Shown: positions 36,527 to 45,389 of the stretch, in pieces
Numbering within the stretch: position 1 is the first letter of the stretch
Layout: each line of letters begins with the position of its first letter
Source of the DNA: Bacteroidales bacterium
GTDB taxonomy: Bacteria; Bacteroidota; Bacteroidia; Bacteroidales; B18-G4
Reading direction: 5' to 3'
NCBI GenBank assembly: GCA_018401355.1
Contig: JAGYLD010000006.1
Location: 1 to 62,826, forward strand
Length of the DNA stretch: 62,826 nt
Notes under the pieces: generated by a model
What the model saw: only the letters and a program-made list of their open reading frames with translations
Database searches by the model: none
What the model was told of the DNA's origin: nothing
Translations under genes and position numbers: made by a program

Positions 36527-36549
36527 CTCCCATCAAATAGGGACAACCA

Positions 36550-38823
36550 ATGGAAACATTTTATTTAATTGTTGTCATTGTTTTATTTGCATTAGCCATT
36601 TCAGACCTTGTTGTAGGGGTAAGCAATGATGCTGTTAACTTCCTCAACTCAGCCATTGGTTCAAAAGCCGCCCCCTTTAAGATCATTATGATAATAGCTT
36701 CGCTTGGTGTAGTTGTTGGTGCAACATTCTCAAGCGGACTAATGGAAGTGGCCAGAAAAGGAATATTCCATCCGGATCAGTTTACTTTTGCAGAAATTAT
36801 GGTGATTTTTCTTGCAGTAATGATTACAGATGTTCTTTTACTGGATACCTTCAACACTTTTGGCCTGCCTACTTCAACAACAGTTTCAATAGTCTTTGAA
36901 TTGCTGGGAGCTGCGGTAGCGGTTTCTACAATTAAAATTATAACCATAGACGGTGTACCCGAAAATCTTGGAAATTATATAAATTCAGCGAAAGCATTGG
37001 CCATTATTTCCGGAATATTGCTCTCGGTAGTCATAGCATTCACAGTAGGTTCCATTGTCCAGTATTTTGCAAGATTGATTTTTACTTTCAATTACAAAAA
37101 AAATCTCAGATATTTCGGTTCAATCTGGGGTGGAATAGCAACAACCGTCATAACTTATTTCATTTTAATAAAAGGTGCTAAAGGTTCTTCATTTATTTCC
37201 AGCGAAGATCTTGTTTTCATTCAGGCAAACACAGGATATATCATATTATTCAGTTTTTTAGGCTGGACCCTTATTTTTCAAATCATTACATGGTTAACCA
37301 GAATAAACATCCTTAAGATCATTGTATTGATTGGTACTTTCGCCCTCGCTATGGCATTTGCAGGCAATGACCTTGTAAACTTCATAGGGGTTCCGTTGGC
37401 AGGTTATGAATCATTCAGAGCCTTTTTAGCAAGCCCTGAAGTCAACCCTGATGCACTCTCAATGGTTGCCCTTACAAAGTCAATAAAAACACCAACTTAC
37501 ATGCTGCTTATAGCAGGATTAATTATGGTCGTTACCCTTTGGCTTTCCAAAAAAGCAAAGACAGTCACAAAAACAGAAATTAATCTGGGACGGCAAGGTG
37601 AGGGAGCAGAAAGATTTGATTCCACATTATTGTCCAGAAGCATCGTAAGAAATGTCAGAAAATTTGGCGATAGCCTAAAAAATGCTTTTCCTCATAGCCT
37701 TAGAAGTAAAATTAACAACAGGTTTGAATTACCAAAAAAACCAGAGAGGCAGCAAACTCCTGAAATCGCTGGTAACTTTGATCTCATTCGCGCATCTGTC
37801 AATCTTGTTGTTTCAAGTATTTTAATTGCATTCGGAACATCATTGAAACTTCCTTTGTCTACAACTTATGTAACGTTTATGGTTGCCATGGGGACCTCCC
37901 TTTCTGATAGAGCATGGGGACGAGAAAGTGCTGTATACAGGATCACAGGTGTATTATCAGTAATTGGAGGATGGTTTTTAACAGCTTTGTCAGCCTTCAT
38001 TGTGTCCTTTATCATTGCACTCACAATATATTATGGCGGCATCATTGCCATTATCATTTTCATCATCATTGCAGTATTTTTTATTATAAAAACACATGCC
38101 CTGCACAAAAAACGTGAAAAAGACAATAATGATAAGGAAACGTTCGGTGTCACAGCCAACAAACTCAATGGTGACAATGTAGTATCAGAAAGTTCAACCA
38201 CGATTTTACAAATCCTCAATCAGGTTCCTCAAATTCTTGAACAAACATTTAAAGGCCTGGGTGAAGAAAACCTTAAAGATTTAAAATACAATTTCAAAGA
38301 TGCTTCGGAGATAATCAAAAAGACAAAATACCTAAAGAACAGTCTACATAAGACCATAGCCAAAATTGAAGAGGACACCGATGAAACTGGTCACTTTTAT
38401 GTTCAGATAATAGATTATCTGAAAGAAATTTCAAACTGTATATACCATATTTCAAGAGAATCATTCAAGCATATTGACAACAATCACAAAGGTTTGCTTA
38501 AGATCCAGATTAATGAAGCCAGTGGGCTTCAGCAATATATCAACAAATATTTTAGCCTCATCGACAACCAAATACGAACAAGTAACTTTAACAAGTATCA
38601 GGAAACAAGCAACCTGCAGGAGCACATTCTCAATGAATTGGAAAACATCAGGAAAAAACAAATAAAAAGGATAAAAAACCAAGAGGCCGGAACGAAAAAC
38701 AGCCTGCTATATTTGAATATCCTTGCTGAAATGAAGTATATGCTCCTTTACCTAAACCAATTGGTGAAAGCCATGCAGGAATTCCTACAGCACCATCCCA
38801 ATGGTAAACAAACTACACTTTAA
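36550..38823 (+). CDS. PiT-family inorganic phosphate transporter with C-terminal PhoU-like domain
   Basis: This 757-residue inner-membrane phosphate permease is much longer than a typical PiT (about 490). The two PHO4 repeats are clear: VGVSNDAVNFLNSAIGSKAA and LPTSTTVSIVFELLGAA in the first half, AFAGNDLVNFIGVPLAG and LKLPLSTTYVTFMVAMGTS later. From about residue 534 a soluble 220-residue helical domain follows (LQILNQVPQILEQTF, SLHKTIAKIEEDTDE, LKEISNCIYHISRESF, LNILAEMKYMLLYLNQLVKAM), which looks like a fused PhoU-type regulator. It probably imports Pi with H+ or Na+. The downstream end overlaps a pseudogene start. Confidence 0.94.
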   Translation: METFYLIVVIVLFALAISDLVVGVSNDAVNFLNSAIGSKAAPFKIIMIIASLGVVVGATFSSGLMEVARKGIFHPDQFTFAEIMVIFLAVMITDVLLLDTFNTFGLPTSTTVSIVFELLGAAVAVSTIKIITIDGVPENLGNYINSAKALAIISGILLSVVIAFTVGSIVQYFARLIFTFNYKKNLRYFGSIWGGIATTVITYFILIKGAKGSSFISSEDLVFIQANTGYIILFSFLGWTLIFQIITWLTRINILKIIVLIGTFALAMAFAGNDLVNFIGVPLAGYESFRAFLASPEVNPDALSMVALTKSIKTPTYMLLIAGLIMVVTLWLSKKAKTVTKTEINLGRQGEGAERFDSTLLSRSIVRNVRKFGDSLKNAFPHSLRSKINNRFELPKKPERQQTPEIAGNFDLIRASVNLVVSSILIAFGTSLKLPLSTTYVTFMVAMGTSLSDRAWGRESAVYRITGVLSVIGGWFLTALSAFIVSFIIALTIYYGGIIAIIIFIIIAVFFIIKTHALHKKREKDNNDKETFGVTANKLNGDNVVSESSTTILQILNQVPQILEQTFKGLGEENLKDLKYNFKDASEIIKKTKYLKNSLHKTIAKIEEDTDETGHFYVQIIDYLKEISNCIYHISRESFKHIDNNHKGLLKIQINEASGLQQYINKYFSLIDNQIRTSNFNKYQETSNLQEHILNELENIRKKQIKRIKNQEAGTKNSLLYLNILAEMKYMLLYLNQLVKAMQEFLQHHPNGKQTTL

Positions 38824-38943
38824 AATCATTTCAGGAGACCAAACCGGTGTTGACCAGGCCGTATTATATTTTGTGCTCTGAAAAACAACATTCCTTGTAG
38901 TGGATAACGTCCAATAGGATAACTTGCTGAAAATGGGGTTATA
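38801..38943 (+). pseudogene. Decayed putative molybdenum-carrier (YpsA/PF12694-like) gene fragment
   Basis: Starting at the ATG at 38801 inside the end of the PiT gene, one frame reads FKIISGDQTGVDQAV, the N-terminal signature of putative molybdenum-carrier proteins (usually KIISGGQTGVDRAALD). It stops at 38879. In the next frame from 38875 the homology continues: ALKNNIPCSG, stop, RPIG, stop, LAENGVI, matching the family's ALENxIPxGGWCPxGRxAEDGxI. So there is one frameshift near 38870 and two in-frame TAA codons (38905 and 38920), and the C-terminal two thirds are missing. It is clearly non-functional. Confidence 0.8.
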
Positions 38944-39010
38944 TATTTCTATAACAATGAAATTGCTCTCAAATGTCTTAACTTTGTTATAGAATGAAGG
39001 TCACAATAAT

Positions 39011-39274
39011 ATGTCCTCCTATAAGAAAAAAATAGAAGAAGCCAAAAGTATTATTGAATCACTGAAAAAGCAACTGCTCGGCATTTTTTGGGATACAGGA
39101 TTAAACGAGTACAATGCTGAGAGGAATTTTCTTTCCTGGTTAGAAGAGGATACCGAATATAACATCAGGAACCTAAAGCTAAAAAAAGCCGATGAAAAGA
39201 AATTTATCAGAAAAATTCATCAATTATTCGGAGAATATTCCGAGGTTATCCCCCGGTTGAAAAAGAAAAATTAA
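39011..39274 (+). CDS. Small helical protein of unknown function
   Basis: This 87-residue ORF is highly charged (Lys/Glu rich) and predicted helical, with LLGIFWDTGLNEYNAERNFLSWLEEDTEYNIRNL as its only distinctive region (key pieces GIFWDTGLNEY and FLSWLEED). No signal, no membrane segment and no known motif. It is convergent with prmC, overlapping its 3' end by four bases. It follows a pseudogene and could be a recent or lineage-specific gene; I rate it as probably real from codon use and its length. Confidence 0.5.
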   Translation: MSSYKKKIEEAKSIIESLKKQLLGIFWDTGLNEYNAERNFLSWLEEDTEYNIRNLKLKKADEKKFIRKIHQLFGEYSEVIPRLKKKN

Positions 39275-40149
39275 CCAGAACAGGATAATTTGACCATACG
39301 ATCCTTACCCCGTAAATCCTTTCTTATTTCATGTACGGTCATGCGTGCAGCCTTTGCCTGCTCTCGCAAAGATTCAGACATATTTTCATTGATTTCCAGA
39401 TACAATTTTCCATTTTTGTTCAGAAATGCTTTCGCAAATTCGAAAATACTCCTGTAAAATATTAAAGGATCATCATCCTCAACGAATAAAGCCTCACGAG
39501 GTTCATGATACAAAACATTTTTTCTGATCCACGGCTTTTCCAAATTTCTGACATATGGTGGATTGCTTACAATCACATCATATTTTTTAAAGTTTTTCCA
39601 GGATAACTGATCCAAAATATCGGCATAGCTGATCGATATGTTTGTTTCATTTAAATCAGCATTCTTTCCGGCACAGGAAAGCGCATCACGCGAAATGTCT
39701 ATACAAGAAACATAAGATGATGGGATCCTTTTCTTTAAAGTTATGGCAATGCATCCGGAACCGGTCCCAATGTCCAAAATACTTGGCGAATCATCCTGCT
39801 CAATCACCTCCTCAATTATCCATTCAACCAGCTCTTCTGTTTCAGGCCTTGGAATCAATACCCCTTCAGAAACAAAAAAATGGAAACCACAAAATTCAGT
39901 TTTTCCTAAAATATATTGTAATGGCCTGTGACGTTTAAGGTCATTCAAAGCAATTTCAAACTTTTTATAAGCATCGGTAGTAACATTTTCATCAAGTGAC
40001 AAAAGTGTCATGGCATGTGACAAACCAAGATATTCCTCTGCTAATTGTGAAAAAATACTGATGACCTCCTGTTTTTCATATATATCCCTCAAGTTTACTC
40101 TGAAGACATCCCTTATTTCCCTTAAAGTTGGTCCAACGTAAGAATCCAT
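39271..40149 (-). CDS. prmC: Peptide chain release factor N5-glutamine methyltransferase
   Basis: PrmC (HemK) methylates the Gln of the GGQ motif in RF1/RF2. The 292-residue protein has an N-terminal five-helix domain and a SAM-binding methyltransferase domain with VLDIGTGSGCIAITL-type motif I (ILDIGTGSGCIAITLKKR), and the catalytic NPPYVRN, the hallmark of glutamine N-methyltransferases. RPLQYILGKTEFCGFHFFV and LIPRPETEELVEW are the PrmC-specific blocks. The stop overlaps the small ORF on the other strand by four bases. Confidence 0.95.
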   Translation of the reverse strand: MDSYVGPTLREIRDVFRVNLRDIYEKQEVISIFSQLAEEYLGLSHAMTLLSLDENVTTDAYKKFEIALNDLKRHRPLQYILGKTEFCGFHFFVSEGVLIPRPETEELVEWIIEEVIEQDDSPSILDIGTGSGCIAITLKKRIPSSYVSCIDISRDALSCAGKNADLNETNISISYADILDQLSWKNFKKYDVIVSNPPYVRNLEKPWIRKNVLYHEPREALFVEDDDPLIFYRSIFEFAKAFLNKNGKLYLEINENMSESLREQAKAARMTVHEIRKDLRGKDRMVKLSCSG

Positions 40150-40166
40150 GGTTGTATGAAAAATCG

Positions 40167-40195
40167 TATATTTGATTATTACTTAAACAAAGTTA
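40167..40195. promoter_or_regulatory. Divergent -7 boxes between prmC and the P-loop kinase gene
   Basis: TATATTTG at 40167-40174 (plus) and TAACTTTG at 40195-40188 (minus) both match TAnnTTTG. The minus box is positioned for prmC (start at 40149). Neither has a clear -33 TTG at the proper distance, so both are tentative. Confidence 0.3.
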
Positions 40196-40248
40196 ATCTT
40201 TTCAGAGGTATTTGACCTTAAAAACAGTTACTTAAAAATATTTTTAAC

Positions 40249-40893
40249 ATGAAAGGAGACATCCTCATCATAAAAGAACATCACAGGAAAGCAGGCGAAG
40301 AAATAGCCAGGTTGCTGTTGCCTGAAATCAATTCCTCAAAAGATGCATATTTCATTACTGTTGCAGGAGAATCCGGTGCAGGAAAATCCGAAATAGCAAC
40401 TTCTGTTGCAGATTCATTAAAAGGTAAAGGCATAAATTCGTATGTGTTTCAGCAAGATGACTTTTTTATATTTCCTCCGAAGACCAATGCAAACAAAAGA
40501 AAAGAGGATATCAACTGGGTTGGAATGCAGGAAATCAAACTTGACTTACTGGATGAAATCATCTCTGCCATCAAAAATGGTTTAACAGAAATTGAAAAAC
40601 CACTTGTAATTTTCGATGAAGACAAAATTACGGAAGAAACAATCGAACTTTCAGGGATCAAGGCCATCATCATTGAGGGCACATATACCACCGCATTGAA
40701 AAATGCCGATGTTCATGTTTTTATTGACCGCAACATAAACGACACGAGGGATTCCCGGAAGGAAAGAGCCAGAGAAGCCCAGGATGATTTCCTGGAAAAA
40801 ATTTTAACCATAGAACATAAAATCATTTCATCCCACAAATCAAAAGCAAACATCCTGGTAAACAAAGATTTTACAGTAAATAAAATTCGATAA
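40249..40893 (+). CDS. P-loop kinase, uridine kinase/PRK-like
   Basis: The 214-residue protein has the Walker A motif GESGAGKS (40-47) followed by a kinase-like YVFQQDDFFIFPP, the substrate-binding pattern of uridine kinase, phosphoribulokinase and related enzymes, and a Walker B-like AIIIEGTYTTAL. It ends with a lid-like RDSRKERAREAQDDF. The substrate cannot be assigned. It lies one base before a sucrose-phosphate-synthase-like glycosyltransferase, so a sugar or glycoside kinase in the same route is plausible. An ATP-dependent phosphotransferase is the safe description. Confidence 0.8.
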   Translation: MKGDILIIKEHHRKAGEEIARLLLPEINSSKDAYFITVAGESGAGKSEIATSVADSLKGKGINSYVFQQDDFFIFPPKTNANKRKEDINWVGMQEIKLDLLDEIISAIKNGLTEIEKPLVIFDEDKITEETIELSGIKAIIIEGTYTTALKNADVHVFIDRNINDTRDSRKERAREAQDDFLEKILTIEHKIISSHKSKANILVNKDFTVNKIR

Positions 40894-40894
40894 A

Positions 40895-42151
40895 ATGCAG
40901 AAAGAGATCAAATCTATTGCCATGCTAAGTACGCATGGATATTTTGACCCCATTCCAAAACTTGGCCGTGTTGATACAGGTGGCCAGGTCGTTTATGTGC
41001 TGGAGTTGGCAAAAGCCATTGCTAAAAAAGGTATAAATGTTGATATTTTCACACGCTGGTTCGATAAAAATCAGAGACAAGTTGATCCGGTTCCGGGCCA
41101 TCCAAATGTGAATGTGGTCAGGATACAAGCCGGTCCATGGGAGTTCCTTCCGAAGGAAGTAATTTATGATGTCCTTCCGGAGTTAAGCCGCAACATGGTG
41201 CACTTTATCAAAGAAAATAAAGAATACGATATTTATCACGGTCATTATGTTGATGCAGGCATCGTAACGGTAGATGTTGCGGAAACCCTTCAAAAACCAA
41301 TGTATTTTACAGCCCATTCCCTTGGAGCATGGAAACGACAGCAGATGGGAGGCGACCCTGATGCCATGGAGAAAAAATTTAATTTTAAACATCGAATAGC
41401 AGAGGAACAACGAATTTTTGACACAGTTAACGGACAAACGGTTACTTCCATTGTCCAACAAAAGAAACTGGATGAACTCTATAACATCACAAAAAATAAT
41501 ATTGAGGTCATCCCTCCTGGTGTTGACATAAACCGTTTTCACCCGGAAAATGATAATGATTCTGCATTGTTAAAAGACCTTCCCGACAGCTATATTTTTT
41601 GTTTAAGCCGCATCGACACCAACAAAGGCCACGACTTTCTGCTAAATGCATTTGATATTGTAAGGAAAAAACATCCGGATGTTAAATTGATCATTGGTGG
41701 TGGATCAACGAAACCAAACGACAGAGAAATAGAAGTTTTTGAGATGATGGATTCTATTATTGAATCAAGGGGCATGGAAGACAGCGTTCTCAAAATAGGA
41801 TATGTTCCGGATGACCTGCTGTTGGGATATTACCAAAAAAGTAAATTCTTTGTATTGCCCTCATTATTTGAGCCTTTTGGAATGACTTCACAGGAGGCCA
41901 TGTCGTGTGGAAAAACCGTTGTTGCATCAAAATTTGGTGGTATTAGAAATATTATCACTGACAAAGAAAATGGATTACTTATTGATCCCAAAAACGCAGA
42001 AGAATTTGCAGCAGCAATGAATGATCTTATTGAGAATGATGATTTCAACAAGAATCTGGGCACAAAAGCCAGAAAAATGATTGTGAATGAATTTGGCTGG
42101 GACGCTATTGGCAGCAGATTTCTTGATTTCTACAAAAAGTACATGTATTAA
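40895..42151 (+). CDS. GT4 glycosyltransferase, sucrose-phosphate-synthase-like
   Basis: This 418-residue GT-B enzyme resembles sucrose-phosphate and mannosylfructose-phosphate synthases. The N-terminal LGRVDTGGQVVYVLELAKA is the acceptor-side glycine loop of the sucrose synthase/SPS group. Later blocks are HGHYVDAG, TAHSLGAWKRQQMGGDP, VIPPGVDINRFHPEN, SRIDTNKG and the nucleotide-sugar site LFEPFGMTSQEAMSCG with the GT4 E-x7-E motif. It would transfer hexose from a nucleotide sugar to a phosphorylated acceptor. With the kinase gene one base upstream, this is a candidate two-gene module for a disaccharide or compatible solute. The product is inferred. Confidence 0.85.
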   Translation: MQKEIKSIAMLSTHGYFDPIPKLGRVDTGGQVVYVLELAKAIAKKGINVDIFTRWFDKNQRQVDPVPGHPNVNVVRIQAGPWEFLPKEVIYDVLPELSRNMVHFIKENKEYDIYHGHYVDAGIVTVDVAETLQKPMYFTAHSLGAWKRQQMGGDPDAMEKKFNFKHRIAEEQRIFDTVNGQTVTSIVQQKKLDELYNITKNNIEVIPPGVDINRFHPENDNDSALLKDLPDSYIFCLSRIDTNKGHDFLLNAFDIVRKKHPDVKLIIGGGSTKPNDREIEVFEMMDSIIESRGMEDSVLKIGYVPDDLLLGYYQKSKFFVLPSLFEPFGMTSQEAMSCGKTVVASKFGGIRNIITDKENGLLIDPKNAEEFAAAMNDLIENDDFNKNLGTKARKMIVNEFGWDAIGSRFLDFYKKYMY

Positions 42152-42157
42152 AAAGGA

Positions 42158-43006
42158 ATGACAACGATCATTTTAAGCGTTCTCTTTTCCACGCTTACAT
42201 TTATCACTTTTAAACTGTTCAAGAAATTTGACATTGACAATACCAATGCCATCACAATTAATTACATCGTGGCTTTTGGTTTTGGCCTGGCCATTTCATT
42301 GAGGGATTATACCCTTGTTGAAATAGCAAAGTCTTCCTGGGTATGGTATGCATGTATGCTTGGGTTTTTCTTTATAGCTGTGTATTATCTTTTTGCCTTA
42401 TCCAGCCAGAAGACCGGTGTTGCACTGACCTCCGTCGCCAGTAAAATGTCGGTGATCATACCTGTCACCATTGGCTTAATGGCCTATCAGGAAAAATTTA
42501 ACCTGATGAAGCTATCAGGGATCCTCATGGCCCTGATTGCATTTTATTTAACCCTGAGAAAAAACGGGACAAACATCAAAGAAGTGAAATTTGCTTTCCT
42601 TCCGGTCTTGTTATTCCTGGGAAATGGTCTTGTTGATACCATGATCAAGTTTGCACAGCATCATTTTTTAAATGATGACCTGATCCCATTTTTAACTGTT
42701 GTATTTCTTACAAGCTTTATCCTGGGATTATTCCTGATGAAAACCAGAAAAAGTAAACCCAAATTGCATTTTAAGCATGTTTTAGGTGGAATAACATTGG
42801 GATTGCTTAACTTTGGATCAACATTTTATATTTTGAAAGCGCTGTGGTATTTTGACAGTTCCATGGTATTTCCCGTAGCAAATGCTGGAATAGTTGGATT
42901 ATCTTCCCTGGCAGGCTTCTTTGCATTCAGGGAAAAACTCTCCCTATTAAACTGGACAGGGATTATTTTAGCCATCACAGCCATCATAATGATTGCCTAT
43001 GCCTGA
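42158..43006 (+). CDS. DMT-superfamily (EamA-type) transporter
   Basis: The 282-residue inner-membrane protein has ten predicted helices in two EamA-like halves, beginning TIILSVLFSTLTFITFKLFKK and ending NWTGIILAITAIIMIAYA. EamA-type proteins export or import amino acids, metabolites or nucleotide sugars, and the substrate is not readable here. It starts six bases after the GT4 gene, so it may move the product of that module. Its 3' end overlaps the next gene by eight bases. Confidence 0.85.
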   Translation: MTTIILSVLFSTLTFITFKLFKKFDIDNTNAITINYIVAFGFGLAISLRDYTLVEIAKSSWVWYACMLGFFFIAVYYLFALSSQKTGVALTSVASKMSVIIPVTIGLMAYQEKFNLMKLSGILMALIAFYLTLRKNGTNIKEVKFAFLPVLLFLGNGLVDTMIKFAQHHFLNDDLIPFLTVVFLTSFILGLFLMKTRKSKPKLHFKHVLGGITLGLLNFGSTFYILKALWYFDSSMVFPVANAGIVGLSSLAGFFAFREKLSLLNWTGIILAITAIIMIAYA

Positions 43007-43604
43007 AATTATTGATGAATATTTAACCATTGATGAAAAATCTGAAGGGCTCTACAAGGAGAAAGGGAGCAAGTTTATTGCTCATGCCTTTCCTGTTAAA
43101 GATGAAGAACAGGTAAAATCTATCCTGGAAAACATCAAAAAACAATTCCATGATGCACGTCATCACTGCTATGCATACAGGATAGGGATAAACGATGACC
43201 GCTACAGGATGAATGATGATGGCGAACCATCCGGCACTGCAGGCAGACCCATACATGGTCAGATCCTGTCGAAAAACCTGACAAATGTCCTGATTGTGGT
43301 GATAAGATATTTTGGAGGAACAAAACTTGGCGCAAGTGGACTGGCAAATGCTTATAAACAAGCTGCCAGAGATGCCCTCGGTCAGGCAAAAATCAAGAAA
43401 GAAATTATAGCAGCAACCATACACTTACATTTTTCTTATCAAATATTAAATGAAGTGATGCGAATAATCAAGGAAAATAGTCTAGACATTGAATACCAAG
43501 ATTTTAAACTTGATTGCAAATTAGGTGTAAAAACAAGGCTTAAAGACAAAAACACAGTATTATCAATTTTTGAAAAGATACATGGTGTCATAATCGAAAA
43601 TTAA
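42999..43604 (+). CDS. YigZ/IMPACT-family protein
   Basis: The 201-residue protein belongs to the UPF0029/IMPACT family (bacterial YigZ). The N-terminal domain has GSKFIAHAFPVKDEEQV, ARHHCYAYRIG, NDDGEPSGTAGRPI and VIRYFGGTKLGASGL, all invariant in the family. The C-terminal ferredoxin-like domain is weaker. The function is not settled; IMPACT affects translation control in eukaryotes. The ATG at 42999 is preferred over a TTG two codons earlier; it overlaps the transporter gene by eight bases. Confidence 0.92.
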   Translation: MPEIIDEYLTIDEKSEGLYKEKGSKFIAHAFPVKDEEQVKSILENIKKQFHDARHHCYAYRIGINDDRYRMNDDGEPSGTAGRPIHGQILSKNLTNVLIVVIRYFGGTKLGASGLANAYKQAARDALGQAKIKKEIIAATIHLHFSYQILNEVMRIIKENSLDIEYQDFKLDCKLGVKTRLKDKNTVLSIFEKIHGVIIEN

Positions 43605-43841
43605 CAGATATGTAAATAGCATGTAATTTTCTTTTTTCTAACAGGATAGGCAGTTTGAAGCAAAAGTCTATATACGATTTTTTTTCTGATAAGTCAAGAG
43701 ATGAATTTCTTTTTTTTTAACTTTTTTGTCTACACTTTTGCTTTCTAATTGCACTGCCACAGTCCAGGTAACGTCGTAAGGAAGAAAGCACATTACCCTT
43801 AATAAACAAACTGATTACTAACGTGTTATTCAGAATTGCAC
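43605..43841 (+). other. dnaA upstream region, AT-rich
   Basis: This 237-bp gap has long T runs (about 43669-43678, 43710-43718) and no gene. No perfect DnaA box TTATCCACA is visible; the closest word is TTATTCAGA. Hence I do not call it an origin. An ACACTTTTG word at about 43732-43740 resembles a -7 box but does not fit exactly. Confidence 0.4.
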
Positions 43842-45278
43842 ATGAAGAACAATGCAGTAGAGGTGTGGGAAAATTGTCTGAAAATTATTAAGGATAATAT
43901 TCATTATCAGAGTTATAAAACATGGTTTGCTCCCATTAAACCCCTGAAACTCGAAAATGATGTATTAACGATCCAGGTGCCAAGCCAGTTTTTTTATGAA
44001 TGGCTTGAAGAGCATTATATCAATCTCTTAAAAAAAACCATTAAGAAGGAACTTGGATCAGAAGGCAGGCTTGAATACAGCATCATTATGGACAATTCCA
44101 TCGACCAGGCCAATCCTTATTCTATCAAAGTCCCGACCTCAAACAAAAAAGCCATAGCCAACCCGTCTGTCCAGATGCCCATTGATATCAACAGGGGAAC
44201 ATCTAAAGATATTCCTAACCCATTCGTCATACCCGGGTTAAAGAAAATAAAAGTCAATTCACAACTTGTCGATTCATATTCTTTTGATAGTTTTATCGAA
44301 GGTGATTGCAACAGACTGGCCCGTTCTGCCGGCTTTGCCGTTGCAGAAAACCCCGGAAGGACATCATTTAATCCATTGCTCGTATACAGCGATGTTGGCC
44401 TTGGTAAAACCCACCTGGCCCATGCAATAGGTGTCCAGGCTAAAAATAATTTTCCGGACAAGACTGTATTATACGTCACCACAGAACAATTCATCGCTCA
44501 ATATATCGATTCTGTTAGGAACAACAACCAAAATGACTTTGTACATTTTTACCAGATGATAGATATCCTGATCGTGGATGATATCCAATTCCTTTCCGGA
44601 AAAGAAAAAACTCAGGATGTATTCTTTCACATTTTCAATCACCTTCACCAGAACAGCAAACAACTCATCCTGACATCCGACAAACCTCCTGTGGAACTTA
44701 AAGGCATGGAGCCGAGATTGCTGTCCAGGTTTAAATGGGGACTGGCTGCTGACCTGCAACAACCTGACCTGGAAACACGCATTGCTATACTTCAGAAAAG
44801 ACTTTATAATGATGGGATTGAAATGCCGCAGGAAGTTGTAGAATACATTGCCTACAATGTAAATACCAACGTGCGGGAGTTGGAAGGAGCGCTGATATCC
44901 ATTCTTGCCCAGGCCTCACTGAACCGAAAATCCATTACACTCGACCTGGCCAAGAAAATGATAGACAAATTTGTAAAAAGTACTACCAGGGAAATATCCA
45001 TTGACTATATCCAAAAAATTGTCAGTGACTATTTCAACCTGTCACTTGATGCTATCAACTCAAAAACAAGAAAAAGGGAAATCGTTCAGGCCAGGCAACT
45101 TGCCATGTATTTTGCCAAGAAACATACCAAAGCTTCTTTGGCAACAATAGGTTTACATTGTGGAAATAAAGATCACGCAACCGTTCTGCATGCTTGCCGG
45201 ACCGTAAATAACCTTGTGGAAACGGACAAACAATTCCGGATTTTTGTAGAAGAGATCGATAAGAAGATCAAAATGTAA
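43842..45278 (+). CDS. dnaA: Chromosomal replication initiator protein DnaA
   Basis: DnaA binds DnaA boxes at oriC and opens the DNA. The 478-residue protein has domain I (VWENCLKIIKDNIHYQSYKTWF), a linker, the AAA+ domain with Walker A SDVGLGKTH, Walker B ILIVDDIQFLSGK and sensor 2 NVRELEGALI, and the C-terminal DNA-binding domain with CGNKDHATVLHACRTV. The ATG at 43842 (MKNNAVEVWENC) is chosen over a TTG two codons upstream. No dnaN or other origin-linked gene is close by. Confidence 0.97.
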   Translation: MKNNAVEVWENCLKIIKDNIHYQSYKTWFAPIKPLKLENDVLTIQVPSQFFYEWLEEHYINLLKKTIKKELGSEGRLEYSIIMDNSIDQANPYSIKVPTSNKKAIANPSVQMPIDINRGTSKDIPNPFVIPGLKKIKVNSQLVDSYSFDSFIEGDCNRLARSAGFAVAENPGRTSFNPLLVYSDVGLGKTHLAHAIGVQAKNNFPDKTVLYVTTEQFIAQYIDSVRNNNQNDFVHFYQMIDILIVDDIQFLSGKEKTQDVFFHIFNHLHQNSKQLILTSDKPPVELKGMEPRLLSRFKWGLAADLQQPDLETRIAILQKRLYNDGIEMPQEVVEYIAYNVNTNVRELEGALISILAQASLNRKSITLDLAKKMIDKFVKSTTREISIDYIQKIVSDYFNLSLDAINSKTRKREIVQARQLAMYFAKKHTKASLATIGLHCGNKDHATVLHACRTVNNLVETDKQFRIFVEEIDKKIKM

Positions 45279-45338
45279 AAGCTTACTCCGCTGGCATTAA
45301 ATCATTTTTTTAACTTTGCATTCTTATAACAATTTTAT

Positions 45339-45359
45339 ATTTGATAATACTTATCAAAT
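45339..45359. promoter_or_regulatory. 21-bp inverted repeat before the low-Mr phosphatase gene
   Basis: ATTTGATAA (45339-45347), TAC, TTATCAAAT (45351-45359) is a perfect inverted repeat with 9-bp arms. It lies between a perfect -7-like TAACTTTG (45311-45318) and the start codon at 45403, and could be an operator. There is no T run after it. Confidence 0.5.
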
Positions 45360-45389
45360 TAAATCTGTTTTCATAATATAAAAGCTGGC

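Noticed and set aside
43605-43841. Replication origin upstream of dnaA
   Set aside because: No DnaA box (TTATCCACA) or clear cluster is visible, and oriC need not be next to dnaA in this phylum.
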